DNA of 11,749 bases from Candidatus Cloacimonadota bacterium (GTDB lineage: Bacteria; Hydrothermota; E44-bin80), in assembly GCA_004375785.1 (NCBI GenBank), contig SOKM01000024.1:1-11749 (forward strand), in the 5' to 3' direction. Made by a program: the position numbers and the translations under genes. Below the pieces are notes generated by a model. That model did no database searches. It worked only from the letters and a program-made list of their open reading frames with translations, and was not told where the DNA came from. This document shows, in pieces, positions 1 through 5,617 of the stretch. Numbering within the stretch: position 1 is the stretch's first letter; each line of letters starts with the position of its first letter.

Positions 1-406
1 CAATGCATACGAGATCCCCCTCGATAACGGCGCTACTTCCCACTTCAGCAATGCCACCTATACAGACAGCATCACCAAGAACCGTTCCAGTAATAACGAG
101 ATTCCCATTAATGCAAACAGCATCTCCTTCAACAAAACCGTGAACATAAAGGTTTGAAGTAATAGCAACTGCATCGCCAGGAATCGTATCCTCTGTAGCA
201 ACAGTAAGGTCTTCACCAATACTTACAAGTTCATCTTCATCGGGTTCTATATCTATTTTGATAGTATCAGTGCTGTCCTCTTTTTCAACTGCAATTGTAT
301 CCATCTTAATATCTTTAATAACATCAGGTGCAACAGTTTGTGAAAAGAGGAAAGAGGAAATAGAGAGGATGAGAACAAACATAATAACTGTTTTTATGTT
401 TCTCAT
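1..406 (-). CDS. Exported bactofilin-like (polymer-forming) beta-helix protein, 3' end outside window
   Basis: The reading frame is open from an ATG at 404-406 to the left edge, giving the first 135 residues. AAAGGAG lies 7 bases upstream of the ATG. Residues 1-22 form a signal peptide (basic MRNIK, hydrophobic core, likely cut near FLFS|QT). An acidic linker rich in D and E covers about 30-65. From about residue 78 there is a repeat of 17-19 residues, each starting GDAVAI/GDAVCI/GDLVCI and carrying small and beta-branched residues, four starts in all. This is the right-handed beta-helix pattern of bactofilin/polymer-forming proteins. Classical bactofilins are cytoplasmic and form filaments; the signal peptide here indicates an exported relative, which is unusual. 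Three GD.V.I turns carry a cysteine. It lies 97 bases downstream of the anti-sigma gene on the same strand and is probably the third gene of that operon. The function is inferred from fold pattern only; a shell, scaffold or adhesin-like envelope role is possible. Confidence 0.75.
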   Translation of the reverse strand, partial: MRNIKTVIMFVLILSISSFLFSQTVAPDVIKDIKMDTIAVEKEDSTDTIKIDIEPDEDELVSIGEDLTVATEDTIPGDAVAITSNLYVHGFVEGDAVCINGNLVITGTVLGDAVCIGGIAEVGSSAVIEGDLVCI

Positions 407-429
407 TGGTTCACTCCTTTCTTTTTTGG

Positions 430-492
430 GGTAGCCGCAGGCTTTAGCCTGCGAATATAATCCTTTCACGCACCTTAAAAGGTACGGCTACC
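430..492. repeat. Hairpin repeat family A, copy 1 (complete, with inverted ends)
   Basis: The element begins GGTAGCCG and ends CGGCTACC, an exact 8 bp inverted terminal repeat. Next to the left end is the hairpin CGCAGGCTTTAGCCTGCG (436-453, 7 bp stem, TTTA loop). Near the right end is CGCACCTTAAAA (469-480), shared exactly with copy 2 at 1656-1667. It sits between the anti-sigma stop codon and the bactofilin-like gene, so it would be transcribed as an intercistronic hairpin just upstream of that gene's ribosome binding site. No U-tract follows on the minus strand, so it is not an obvious intrinsic terminator. It may be a REP-like or miniature mobile repeat. Confidence 0.7.
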
Positions 493-503
493 TTGTTAGG
501 TTG

Positions 504-1025
504 TTAAAACCTTATCAATATCACTTTGCCCTTTTTTACTTCCCGTGATAATCCAATAAGGATTAACATTAAGATTGATGACACGAACGCAAGGGCAAGG
601 AATAGCAAAGGATTGGTAAAGGCTAAAAATATATCTTTCATGTGGTATCCAACCTTGATGAGACTAATTACTTGTGCAAATTTAGTATATACTTGAGTGA
701 AAAATTGTGATACCGTCGTCACAGTAATTTTTGAAGTAATAAAGTGAAATGACATACGCCCTGTAAGATAGACAAGTGCTGAAAAAATACTCAAACCTGC
801 AAGGGTTAGAACCTTTCTATACACTGGAACGTAAGAAATGCCAATACTTTCGTAGAGTTTCTTTTCTAAATCCGGGGGTGCCGGTACCTCTGGCAATCTC
901 TTAAGCATGGTAAAAAGTTCAAGGGTTTCCCTGAACCTTTTATCCCCGTCTATCTCTTCTTTTTTGAGAAAGGTTTTCTCTCCGTCAAGAAAGTCTTCAA
1001 TATCCTGATATGATTTACCCTTCAT
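504..1025 (-). CDS. Membrane anti-sigma-like protein without zinc-binding motif
   Basis: This 173-residue protein is encoded directly after the sigma factor gene: the sigma TAA stop is followed immediately by this ATG, which indicates translational coupling. AAAGGA lies 11 bases upstream, inside the sigma gene. Residues 1-60 are hydrophilic and helical (DIEDFLDGE near 8-16, then an E/K-rich segment and PEVPAPPDLEKKL at 45-57), which resembles the cytoplasmic sigma-binding end of anti-sigma factors. Two membrane segments are predicted at about 70-88 and 138-159, with a region of about 50 residues between them. The protein contains no cysteine at all, so the HxxxCxxC motif of zinc anti-sigma (ZAS) domains is absent. 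The assignment rests on gene order and topology rather than a recognised domain. It likely holds the sigma factor at the membrane until an envelope signal arrives. Confidence 0.7.
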   Translation of the reverse strand: MKGKSYQDIEDFLDGEKTFLKKEEIDGDKRFRETLELFTMLKRLPEVPAPPDLEKKLYESIGISYVPVYRKVLTLAGLSIFSALVYLTGRMSFHFITSKITVTTVSQFFTQVYTKFAQVISLIKVGYHMKDIFLAFTNPLLFLALAFVSSILMLILIGLSREVKKGKVILIRF

Positions 1026-1556
1026 TTATTTTGCCATCCTTTTCCGCAACTGTGCTCTCGCCCTGTGAAGCCAAACCTTCACTGTTCCACGTGGCACTCC
1101 CATTATTTCTGCAATCTCATCTATTTTGAGTTCTTCCTTGTGCTTCAGGAGGGTAACCATTCGATAGTTATTCGGTAATTGGTCTATCTCTTCTGTTAAT
1201 TTTTGCATTCTTTCATCCTTAATAATTCTGTCAAGGTGTGAAACATAATGTTTATCAATATCGTGCTCTAATAATTCTGATTCTCGCATAGATTTCTTCT
1301 TTCTTAAGAAATCTATGGTATGATGGGAAGCAATGGTAAAAAGCCAGTTCTTAAAGGAGTATCCTTCCTTAAAATTATTAATGTTATTGAAAGCCTTGAT
1401 GAAGCTCTCCTGTGTTAGATCCACAGCATCCTCTTCGTTCTGAACCATCCGTAGAATAAAGTAATATATGGGGTCTTTATATCGTTTAACAAGCGGGCTG
1501 AAATCATTCTTTTTACCATTTTTTACTCTCCTTATCCAATAATTATCTTCTTTCAA
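1026..1556 (-). CDS. RNA polymerase sigma factor, ECF subfamily
   Basis: This 176-residue protein has the two-domain ECF layout. Region 2 spans about 20-88 (DAVDLTQESFIKAF at 43-56, then GYSFKNWLFTIASHHTIDFL at 65-84), which binds core polymerase and the -10 element. Region 4 spans about 122-172 (LPNNYRMVTLLKHKEELKID, then a helix-turn-helix around IAEIMGVPRGTVKVWLHRAR), which reads the -35 element. The length is normal for the family. The start is a TTG (1554-1556): an in-frame TAA lies close upstream, no ATG is available, and a weak purine-rich GAGAAGAGA precedes it. A matching ECF promoter lies just upstream, so the gene probably activates itself. The anti-sigma gene is directly adjacent. 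The stress it answers cannot be told from the sequence, but an envelope stress is likely given the membrane anti-sigma and exported downstream product. Confidence 0.93.
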   Translation of the reverse strand: MKEDNYWIRRVKNGKKNDFSPLVKRYKDPIYYFILRMVQNEEDAVDLTQESFIKAFNNINNFKEGYSFKNWLFTIASHHTIDFLRKKKSMRESELLEHDIDKHYVSHLDRIIKDERMQKLTEEIDQLPNNYRMVTLLKHKEELKIDEIAEIMGVPRGTVKVWLHRARAQLRKRMAK

Positions 1557-1578
1557 CTGTCTCTTCTCGTCAATTAGT

Positions 1579-1606
1579 TATACGGAAATTTCTGGTTTTG
1601 GTTTCA
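1579..1606 (-). promoter_or_regulatory. ECF-type (sigma-W-like) promoter of the sigma/anti-sigma operon
   Basis: Read on the minus strand, TGAAAC (1601-1606) is followed by 16 bases and CGTATA (1579-1584), with a run of eight T just upstream of the -35. This matches the known Bacillus sigma-W consensus (TGAAAC, about 16 bases, CGTATA) exactly. Transcription would start near 1572, leaving a leader of about 16 bases before the TTG start. The position and the identity of the first gene suggest autoregulation. Confidence 0.75.
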
Positions 1607-1621
1607 AAAAAAATGAGAAAT

Positions 1622-1679
1622 GGTAGCCGCAGGCTTTAGCCTGCGTAATTCTTTGCGCACCTTAAAACGTTGCAACTAC
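1622..1679. repeat. Hairpin repeat family A, copy 2
   Basis: Starts GGTAGCCG and carries the same hairpin CGCAGGCTTTAGCCTGCG as copy 1, then CGCACCTTAAAA and a degenerate right end (CAACTAC in place of CGGCTAC). It has the same orientation as copy 1 and lies just upstream of the ECF promoter, so the two copies bracket the sigma/anti-sigma pair. Confidence 0.65.
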
Positions 1680-1725
1680 ATACTCCCTACTCTTTTGTTA
1701 ATATCTCTTATGTGTTATGAAGCAG

Positions 1726-1788
1726 GTCATTGCGAGCATCCCTTCACAGGTTCAGGGTAAACTCCTGCAAAGGAAAGCAATCTCGTTG
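1726..1788. repeat. Dispersed GTCATTGCGAG...AGCAATCTCG repeat
   Basis: The sequence runs from GTCATTGCGAGC to AAAGCAATCTCGTTG. Repeats with these two conserved ends occur between genes in many draft genomes of uncultured bacteria. The end motif recurs in inverted orientation at 8155-8166 (ACTCGCAATGAC). The internal part contains CCTTCACAGGTTCAGGGTAA. It fills most of the 294-base spacer between tatC and the sigma operon; the rest of that spacer shows nothing but AT-rich sequence. Confidence 0.5.
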
Positions 1789-1850
1789 TTTTATTTTTCT
1801 TTTGTCTTTCTACTTAACTTGTGGCTTGTGTTCCTGTGCACTTGTGCACT

Positions 1851-2645
1851 TTAACCTTCATCCTTCTTCTTGGAGGGTTTTCTCGATGCAAAGACCGAGA
1901 CCCATATGCTGAGTTCAAAAAGGATTATCAAAGGTCCAGCCATTAGCAACTGGGTAAAGACATCAGGGGGAGTCAATATCGCAGCTGCAATAAAGATTAA
2001 AATAACTGCAACCTTTCTACTTTTTCTTAAAAATCGAGGCTTCAGTATCCTCATTTTCGTAAGGAAGAAAGAAGCAACTGGTAGTTGAAATATGATACCG
2101 AATGCAAGAAGTATCTTTGTTATGAAAGTTATATAATTTGCTATTGAAAGTGTTGCATGCAATTTATCTGTCTCAAAACTCAGGAGAAATCTTAAACCGA
2201 CTGGGAGCACAACAAAGTATGCAAAAGCAGCACCTGAAAAAAAGAAAATTGTTGAGAATAAAACAGCAAAAATCACATACTTTCGTTCATGTGCAAAGAG
2301 TGCTGGCTTAACGAATTTCCAGAAATGATAAAATAGGACTGGTAGTGCGATGAAGATACCACAGATAAGAGAGACCTTCAGTTTTGTAATAAATGCCTCT
2401 GTCGGAGAGAGAAAAACCAGGTTTTTCACAGGTTCTGTCAAAAATTTCAGGACAAAAGGAGAAACTATGTAACCAATTATTGCACATACAATAACCGTAA
2501 CTATTGAATAGATAATTCTTTTTCGTAACTCCTCAAGATGGTCGAGAAGACCCATCTTTTTCTCTTCCTTCTTCTCTTCTACTTGTTCTTGTTCCTCGTT
2601 TTCCTGTTCTTCTTTCTTCTCTTCCTGTTTTTTCTCTTCCGCCAT
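1851..2645 (-). CDS. tatC: Sec-independent protein translocase protein TatC
   Basis: TatC is the polytopic core of the twin-arginine translocase; it binds the RR signal of folded exported proteins in the inner membrane. The 264-residue product has the family signatures: DHLEELRKRI (35-44), the LSPTEAF segment (79-85), FVKPALFAHERKY (111-123) between membrane segments, and LTPPDVFTQLLMAGPLIILF (224-243). Six membrane segments fit between about 45 and 252. The N-terminus is odd: residues 2-30 are almost only E, K and Q before MGLLDHLEEL. The ATG used here has AAGGAG 10 bases upstream, overlapping the end of the moaB gene, so the long form is preferred. A start at M31 is possible, since the purine-rich codons before it mimic a ribosome binding site. 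No tatA/tatB gene or Tat substrate is in the window. It follows moaB by 7 bases and is probably cotranscribed. Confidence 0.95.
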   Translation of the reverse strand: MAEEKKQEEKKEEQENEEQEQVEEKKEEKKMGLLDHLEELRKRIIYSIVTVIVCAIIGYIVSPFVLKFLTEPVKNLVFLSPTEAFITKLKVSLICGIFIALPVLFYHFWKFVKPALFAHERKYVIFAVLFSTIFFFSGAAFAYFVVLPVGLRFLLSFETDKLHATLSIANYITFITKILLAFGIIFQLPVASFFLTKMRILKPRFLRKSRKVAVILIFIAAAILTPPDVFTQLLMAGPLIILFELSIWVSVFASRKPSKKKDEG

Positions 2646-2652
2646 AAAATTA

Positions 2653-3135
2653 CTACTCCTTACTCAAACCCTTCAGAATCTCAACACCATGTTTAAGGGC
2701 TGGAATTATGTAATCAAGGGATTCTTCCACAGCTTTAGGGCTTCCAGGAAGGTTAACTATTATACTTTTCCCCCTGATACCCGCCTTTGCACGGGAAAGT
2801 AGAGACATTGGTGTATGCTCGAATCCCTTAATCCTGATAATTTCTGATATTCCAGGCATTTCCTTTTCGATTAACTCTTTCGTTGCATCAGGCGTCACAT
2901 CCCTCTCACTAATACCTGTACCGCCTGTTGTTATAACTATATCTACTTTTAACTCATCCAGACAATGAAGAATCTCCTTCTTTATACTATCCACTTCATC
3001 AGGAATAACCGTATAGTAGATAACCTTTCCAAGCCTTTCTTCCACAATCTCAGAAAGAAGCTTACCGCTCTTGTCCTCTCTCTCTCCTCTGGACGACCTA
3101 TCACTTACCGTAATAACTGCAACATTTATAACCAT
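2653..3135 (-). CDS. moaB: Molybdenum cofactor biosynthesis protein, MoaB/MogA family
   Basis: MoaB/MogA proteins bind molybdopterin and, in MogA and many MoaB homologues, adenylate it before molybdenum or tungsten insertion. The 160-residue product shows the whole fold: VAVITVSDRSSRGE (5-18), the molybdopterin-binding TTGGTGIS (69-76) followed by RDVTPDAT (78-85), SRAKAGIRG (114-122) and LPGSPKAVEESL (129-140). The ATG at 3133-3135 is chosen because GGAGG lies 5 bases upstream. A GTG four codons earlier would put that ribosome binding site inside the coding region. The gene leads a two-gene unit with tatC, which fits because molybdoenzymes are common Tat cargo. No other moa/moe genes are present here. 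MoaB versus MogA cannot be settled from sequence alone. Confidence 0.92.
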   Translation of the reverse strand: MVINVAVITVSDRSSRGEREDKSGKLLSEIVEERLGKVIYYTVIPDEVDSIKKEILHCLDELKVDIVITTGGTGISERDVTPDATKELIEKEMPGISEIIRIKGFEHTPMSLLSRAKAGIRGKSIIVNLPGSPKAVEESLDYIIPALKHGVEILKGLSKE

Positions 3136-3148
3136 TTTAACCTCCACT

Positions 3149-3177
3149 AATCTAACACCTTAACTTATAAATGTCAA
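3149..3177 (-). promoter_or_regulatory. Housekeeping-type promoter of moaB-tatC
   Basis: On the minus strand TTGACA (3172-3177) is followed by 17 bases and TAGATT (3149-3154). The -35 is perfect and the -10 matches 4 of 6. The start point would fall near 3142, only about 7 bases before the ATG and within the GGAGG, so the message would have a very short leader. Confidence 0.6.
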
Positions 3178-3215
3178 GAAAATTTCGCCACAGGATTAAT
3201 GTACTTCACTTTTCG

Positions 3216-3264
3216 GTAGCCGCAGGGCCTGTCCTGAGCGAAGTCGAAGGATCAGCCTGCGAAT
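3216..3264. repeat. Hairpin repeat family A, variant with a replaced loop
   Basis: GTAGCCGCAGG (3216-3226) and AGCCTGCGAAT (3254-3264) are the two arms seen in copy 1. The short TTTA loop is replaced by a 27-base stretch containing CCTGTCCTGAGCGAAGTCGA and GAAGGATC. The word CTGTCCTGAG also occurs inverted at 8132-8141 (CTCAGGACAG). Confidence 0.6.
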
Positions 3265-3290
3265 TAATTGTAGGGACAGACCCATGCCAG

Positions 3291-3318
3291 TCCCGTTAGA
3301 GGAATTCCTCTAACGGGA
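3291..3318. repeat. 28 bp perfect palindrome in a larger imperfect inverted repeat
   Basis: The left half is TCCCGTTAGAGGAA and the right half is its exact reverse complement. ATGC (3284-3287) and GCAT (3320-3323) extend the symmetry, and GGGACAG / CTGCCC lie further out. A TTTTGTTTTT stretch follows at about 3331 on the plus strand, but it is too far from the stem for a typical intrinsic terminator. No gene reads into it from the left on the plus strand, so a repeat element is likelier. Confidence 0.65.
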
Positions 3319-3563
3319 TGCATCTGCCCTTTTGTTTTTAATTGGTTGTCATTGCTCGCCCCGTTAAATACAAATTTCCACAAAATATCTAAGTCATCTC
3401 TAATGGGTTTCTGTAAAATCCATTATACAATTCAACGAACAAGTATTTTTTTCCATAATCTCTGATGAAGCAATCCCAGTTTCGTTGATAATGTAGTGCT
3501 GCCCACTATTCTTAGTGGGACTGGAGAGCTTGTTCCTATTCCCAAATTTTTCTCATTTTTCTA

Positions 3564-3592
3564 TTGACAAAAAAAGAAATTTCTGATAAACT
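3564..3592 (+). promoter_or_regulatory. Promoter of the kelch protein gene
   Basis: TTGACA (3564-3569), a 17-base A/T-rich spacer and TAAACT (3587-3592). The predicted start near 3599 gives a leader of about 23 bases that contains AGGAGG (3611-3616), 5 bases before the ATG. Confidence 0.6.
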
Positions 3593-3621
3593 TTCTAAAA
3601 AAAATTAAAAAGGAGGCAACA

Positions 3622-5040
3622 ATGTTTAAATATTTTCCGATTTTTATTATTTTTTCCTTATTTATTCTATCTACTCCCCTGATTGCTGCATCTATGGACC
3701 TCGAGTCACCAGTTAAAGTAAATACTCTCATAAACCCCAAAGCAATTTCAAGGTGTGCTGAGATGATTACTCCTGAGATGTATCAAGAAACCTATTCAGA
3801 CTCAGAACGTGAGTGGATAAGGTGTACTGATAGGCCAACTGGAGAGATGTGTCATGCAACCTGTTATGATCCAGTGGGTGACAAGATATATAACTTCGCA
3901 GGTTATCATGGAGATGATACCTACTACAATTGGACATATCAATATGACCCGACAACCGATACCTGGGCATCAATGGCTCCTATGCCAAGTTCTATAGACT
4001 GGATAGATGCATCTGTTATTCAATGGAATCGGAGTATTTATATATTTGGTGGTTTTGATGGTGTCCCACACGACTACAACTACATCTATGAAATAAATAG
4101 CGATTCTTGGTCAAGTGGAATCAATCAACCATTAAGTCGTATTGCAGGTGGACAGGTGGTATACAACGACTCACTTATCTATATGCTTGGTGGATACGAT
4201 GGAGCAGGTCCTTCTACTGACGTTCAGGTATATAACACATATACGGATGCCTGGACAGTCGGAACTCCTCTGCCGGCAGCTAATATGATGGAAGGTGTGG
4301 CAATATTGGGAGATACCATCTGGCTCGTTGGTGGATACAATGGTGCGTCTGCTTACAGCACTCTCTATTACGGTGTGATAAATCCCGCAAACTGTGAGAA
4401 CATTACCTGGTCAGTGGGTGATTTACTCGCTGTTCCCAATTCCAACAATGGTGCTACACAAATGGTTCGTGCGGGAAATTCATATCTCTATATAGTAGGT
4501 GGTTTTGAGAATGCTGGTTTTCATCCTACGAACCATGCCTGGGAATATGGTTTTGCTAAAGGTACCTGGACAGCCCTTCCCGGTTATCCAATGACCATTG
4601 CCCGAAATGATTTGCTTGTTGCCAGAGATGGGGTGGTAGATACCTTCGAGATATATGTGTGCGGTGGAGATAAAAATGGCTCGTGGGCAGAGACCAATCG
4701 GGTATGGAAGCTTTCATTGCAGGTTGGTATAGCAGAGAAGCCCGCGAAGACAACACCTCTCGTTTTTGGGCTTTCTCAGAATGTTCCTAACCCGGTCAAA
4801 GATGGGAAGACAGCAATATCATTTACCTCAACCAGGAATGGTCTGGTAACATTAAAAATCTACGACATATCTGGCAGGCAAATCCGGACTCTTATAACTG
4901 GCAACTTATTCTCTGGTTTTCATACTGTAGTCTGGAACGGTAGGGACGATAAAGACAAGAGAGTTTCTGCAGGTGTTTACTTCTACAGACTAACCGCAGA
5001 GAATAAGACTGCAACAAAGACGATGGTTTTTGTCAGATAA
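3622..5040 (+). CDS. Secreted kelch-repeat beta-propeller protein with C-terminal FlgD-like/type A sorting domain
   Basis: The 472-residue product has a signal peptide at about 1-23 (hydrophobic core FPIFIIFSLFILSTPLIAA). Four cysteines (45, 68, 77, 81) precede or enter the propeller and could form disulfides outside the cytoplasm. Six kelch blades follow, each with a GG or AG pair after a hydrophobic strand: NFAGYHGDD (about 91), IYIFGGFDG (about 138), IYMLGGYDGAG (about 186), IWLVGGYNGAS (about 233), LYIVGGFENAG (about 290) and IYVCGGDKNGS (about 344). Tyr and Trp occur at the usual positions (YDPTTDTWASM). Residues 382-472 form a FlgD-like Ig fold sorting domain (FGLSQNVPNP, LKIYDISGR at 411-419, SAGVYFYRL at 449-457), known from cargo of type IX secretion systems. 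The start is fixed by AGGAGG. It is a single-gene unit with its own promoter. It is probably a surface or secreted binding protein; the ligand is unknown. Confidence 0.9.
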   Translation: MFKYFPIFIIFSLFILSTPLIAASMDLESPVKVNTLINPKAISRCAEMITPEMYQETYSDSEREWIRCTDRPTGEMCHATCYDPVGDKIYNFAGYHGDDTYYNWTYQYDPTTDTWASMAPMPSSIDWIDASVIQWNRSIYIFGGFDGVPHDYNYIYEINSDSWSSGINQPLSRIAGGQVVYNDSLIYMLGGYDGAGPSTDVQVYNTYTDAWTVGTPLPAANMMEGVAILGDTIWLVGGYNGASAYSTLYYGVINPANCENITWSVGDLLAVPNSNNGATQMVRAGNSYLYIVGGFENAGFHPTNHAWEYGFAKGTWTALPGYPMTIARNDLLVARDGVVDTFEIYVCGGDKNGSWAETNRVWKLSLQVGIAEKPAKTTPLVFGLSQNVPNPVKDGKTAISFTSTRNGLVTLKIYDISGRQIRTLITGNLFSGFHTVVWNGRDDKDKRVSAGVYFYRLTAENKTATKTMVFVR

Positions 5041-5054
5041 ACAGAGGCAGAGAG

Positions 5055-5081
5055 TGGGGACGGAGGACGTAAACCTCTTTT
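5055..5081. repeat. Degenerate GGGGACGGAGG...TAAAC repeat end
   Basis: TGGGGACGGAGGACGTAAAC and the following CTCTTTTA resemble the element start at 7400 (TGGGGACAGGAGTAAACTTT), allowing a 2-base gap. It lies just downstream of the kelch gene stop. GAGG (5063-5066) and CCTC (5074-5077) could form a 4 bp stem before TTTT, too weak to call a terminator. Confidence 0.35.
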
Positions 5082-5144
5082 ACAACCGAAGCAATCGTGT
5101 AGTTCTTAATAAAACGTAGCGCCGGGGTTTGTCCCAAACCAGAT

Positions 5145-5388
5145 TAGGGACGGTCGTTCAAAAGTTCAAAACTTAACATTAATAAAATTGAGTATAAATT
5201 CCGATAACAGTTTGATAATATTAAAGTTAATATTTAAAAAGATTATAATAAATATCCTAAAATCAAAGTATATGTAATTTCAAACCCCTAACTTCTGTTT
5301 TAATAAATTCTCCGAAAGGTTATATTTCTATAAGTATTTTTTGTGTATAGGGATAAAAAAGTTTTGAACTTTTGAACGACCGTCCCTA
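5145..5388. mobile_element. MITE-like element with perfect 30 bp inverted ends, TA-flanked
   Basis: Positions 5145-5174 and 5359-5388 are exact reverse complements over 30 bases. Excluding the outer TA, the left end reads GGGACGGTCGTTCAAAAGTT, with a tandem 8-base GTTCAAAA inside it. TA on both outer sides could be a target duplication, as made by IS630/Tc1-mariner-type elements, which would give a 240 bp element with 28 bp inverted ends. The 184 bases between the arms are strongly AT-rich with no open frame of note, so it cannot move by itself. It lies between the kelch gene and the DUF1846 promoter. No transposase is in the window. An alternative reading is a long-stem RNA or a relative of elements mobilised by IS200/RAYT-type enzymes. 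Confidence 0.75.
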
Positions 5389-5550
5389 TAGCATCTCCGC
5401 ACTATGCACTGAGCACTTACTTTTATCTTGGTCCTTCGACCGGTTGTTTACTGGGTATTTTACTCCTTGTTTTCCTATCATACAAATAACTTTATAATAG
5501 TATCTGTTCAATGTCAATTATTTTCTTTTTCAACCTATTTTTCAAATTAT
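5389..5550. other. AT-rich spacer upstream of the DUF1846 promoter
   Basis: No gene is seen. CACTGAGCACT (5407-5417 region) is a short word that also occurs inside the peptidase gene near 10529, suggesting a shared dispersed repeat. Otherwise nothing is recognisable. Confidence 0.4.
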
Positions 5551-5579
5551 TTGACAATTCTTTTATCTTATGTTATAAG
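5551..5579 (+). promoter_or_regulatory. Promoter of the DUF1846 gene
   Basis: TTGACA (5551-5556), 17 bases, TATAAG (5574-5579). This is the most consensus-like housekeeping promoter in the window after the one at 8178. The predicted start is near 5586, giving a leader of about 32 bases with no clear ribosome binding site; AAAGG at 5597-5601 lies 16 bases from the ATG. Confidence 0.65.
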
Positions 5580-5617
5580 TTTATTCTAAAAGCTGCAAAG
5601 GCTCAGAAAAGATAAAA

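Larger units (their letters stand above)
3178..3563. other. Gene-free spacer between divergent moaB and kelch genes
   Basis: I see no supported gene on either strand. It holds a family A hairpin fragment (3216-3264), a 28 bp perfect palindrome (3291-3318), a GTCATTGC repeat end near 3349-3356, and a hairpin CCCACTA-TTCT-TAGTGGG (3504-3521). The remainder is AT-rich and unremarkable. Confidence 0.6.

Noticed and set aside
3136..3147. GTG start four codons upstream for the MoaB/MogA protein
   Set aside because: It would put the GGAGG ribosome binding site within the coding region and lies upstream of the predicted transcription start.
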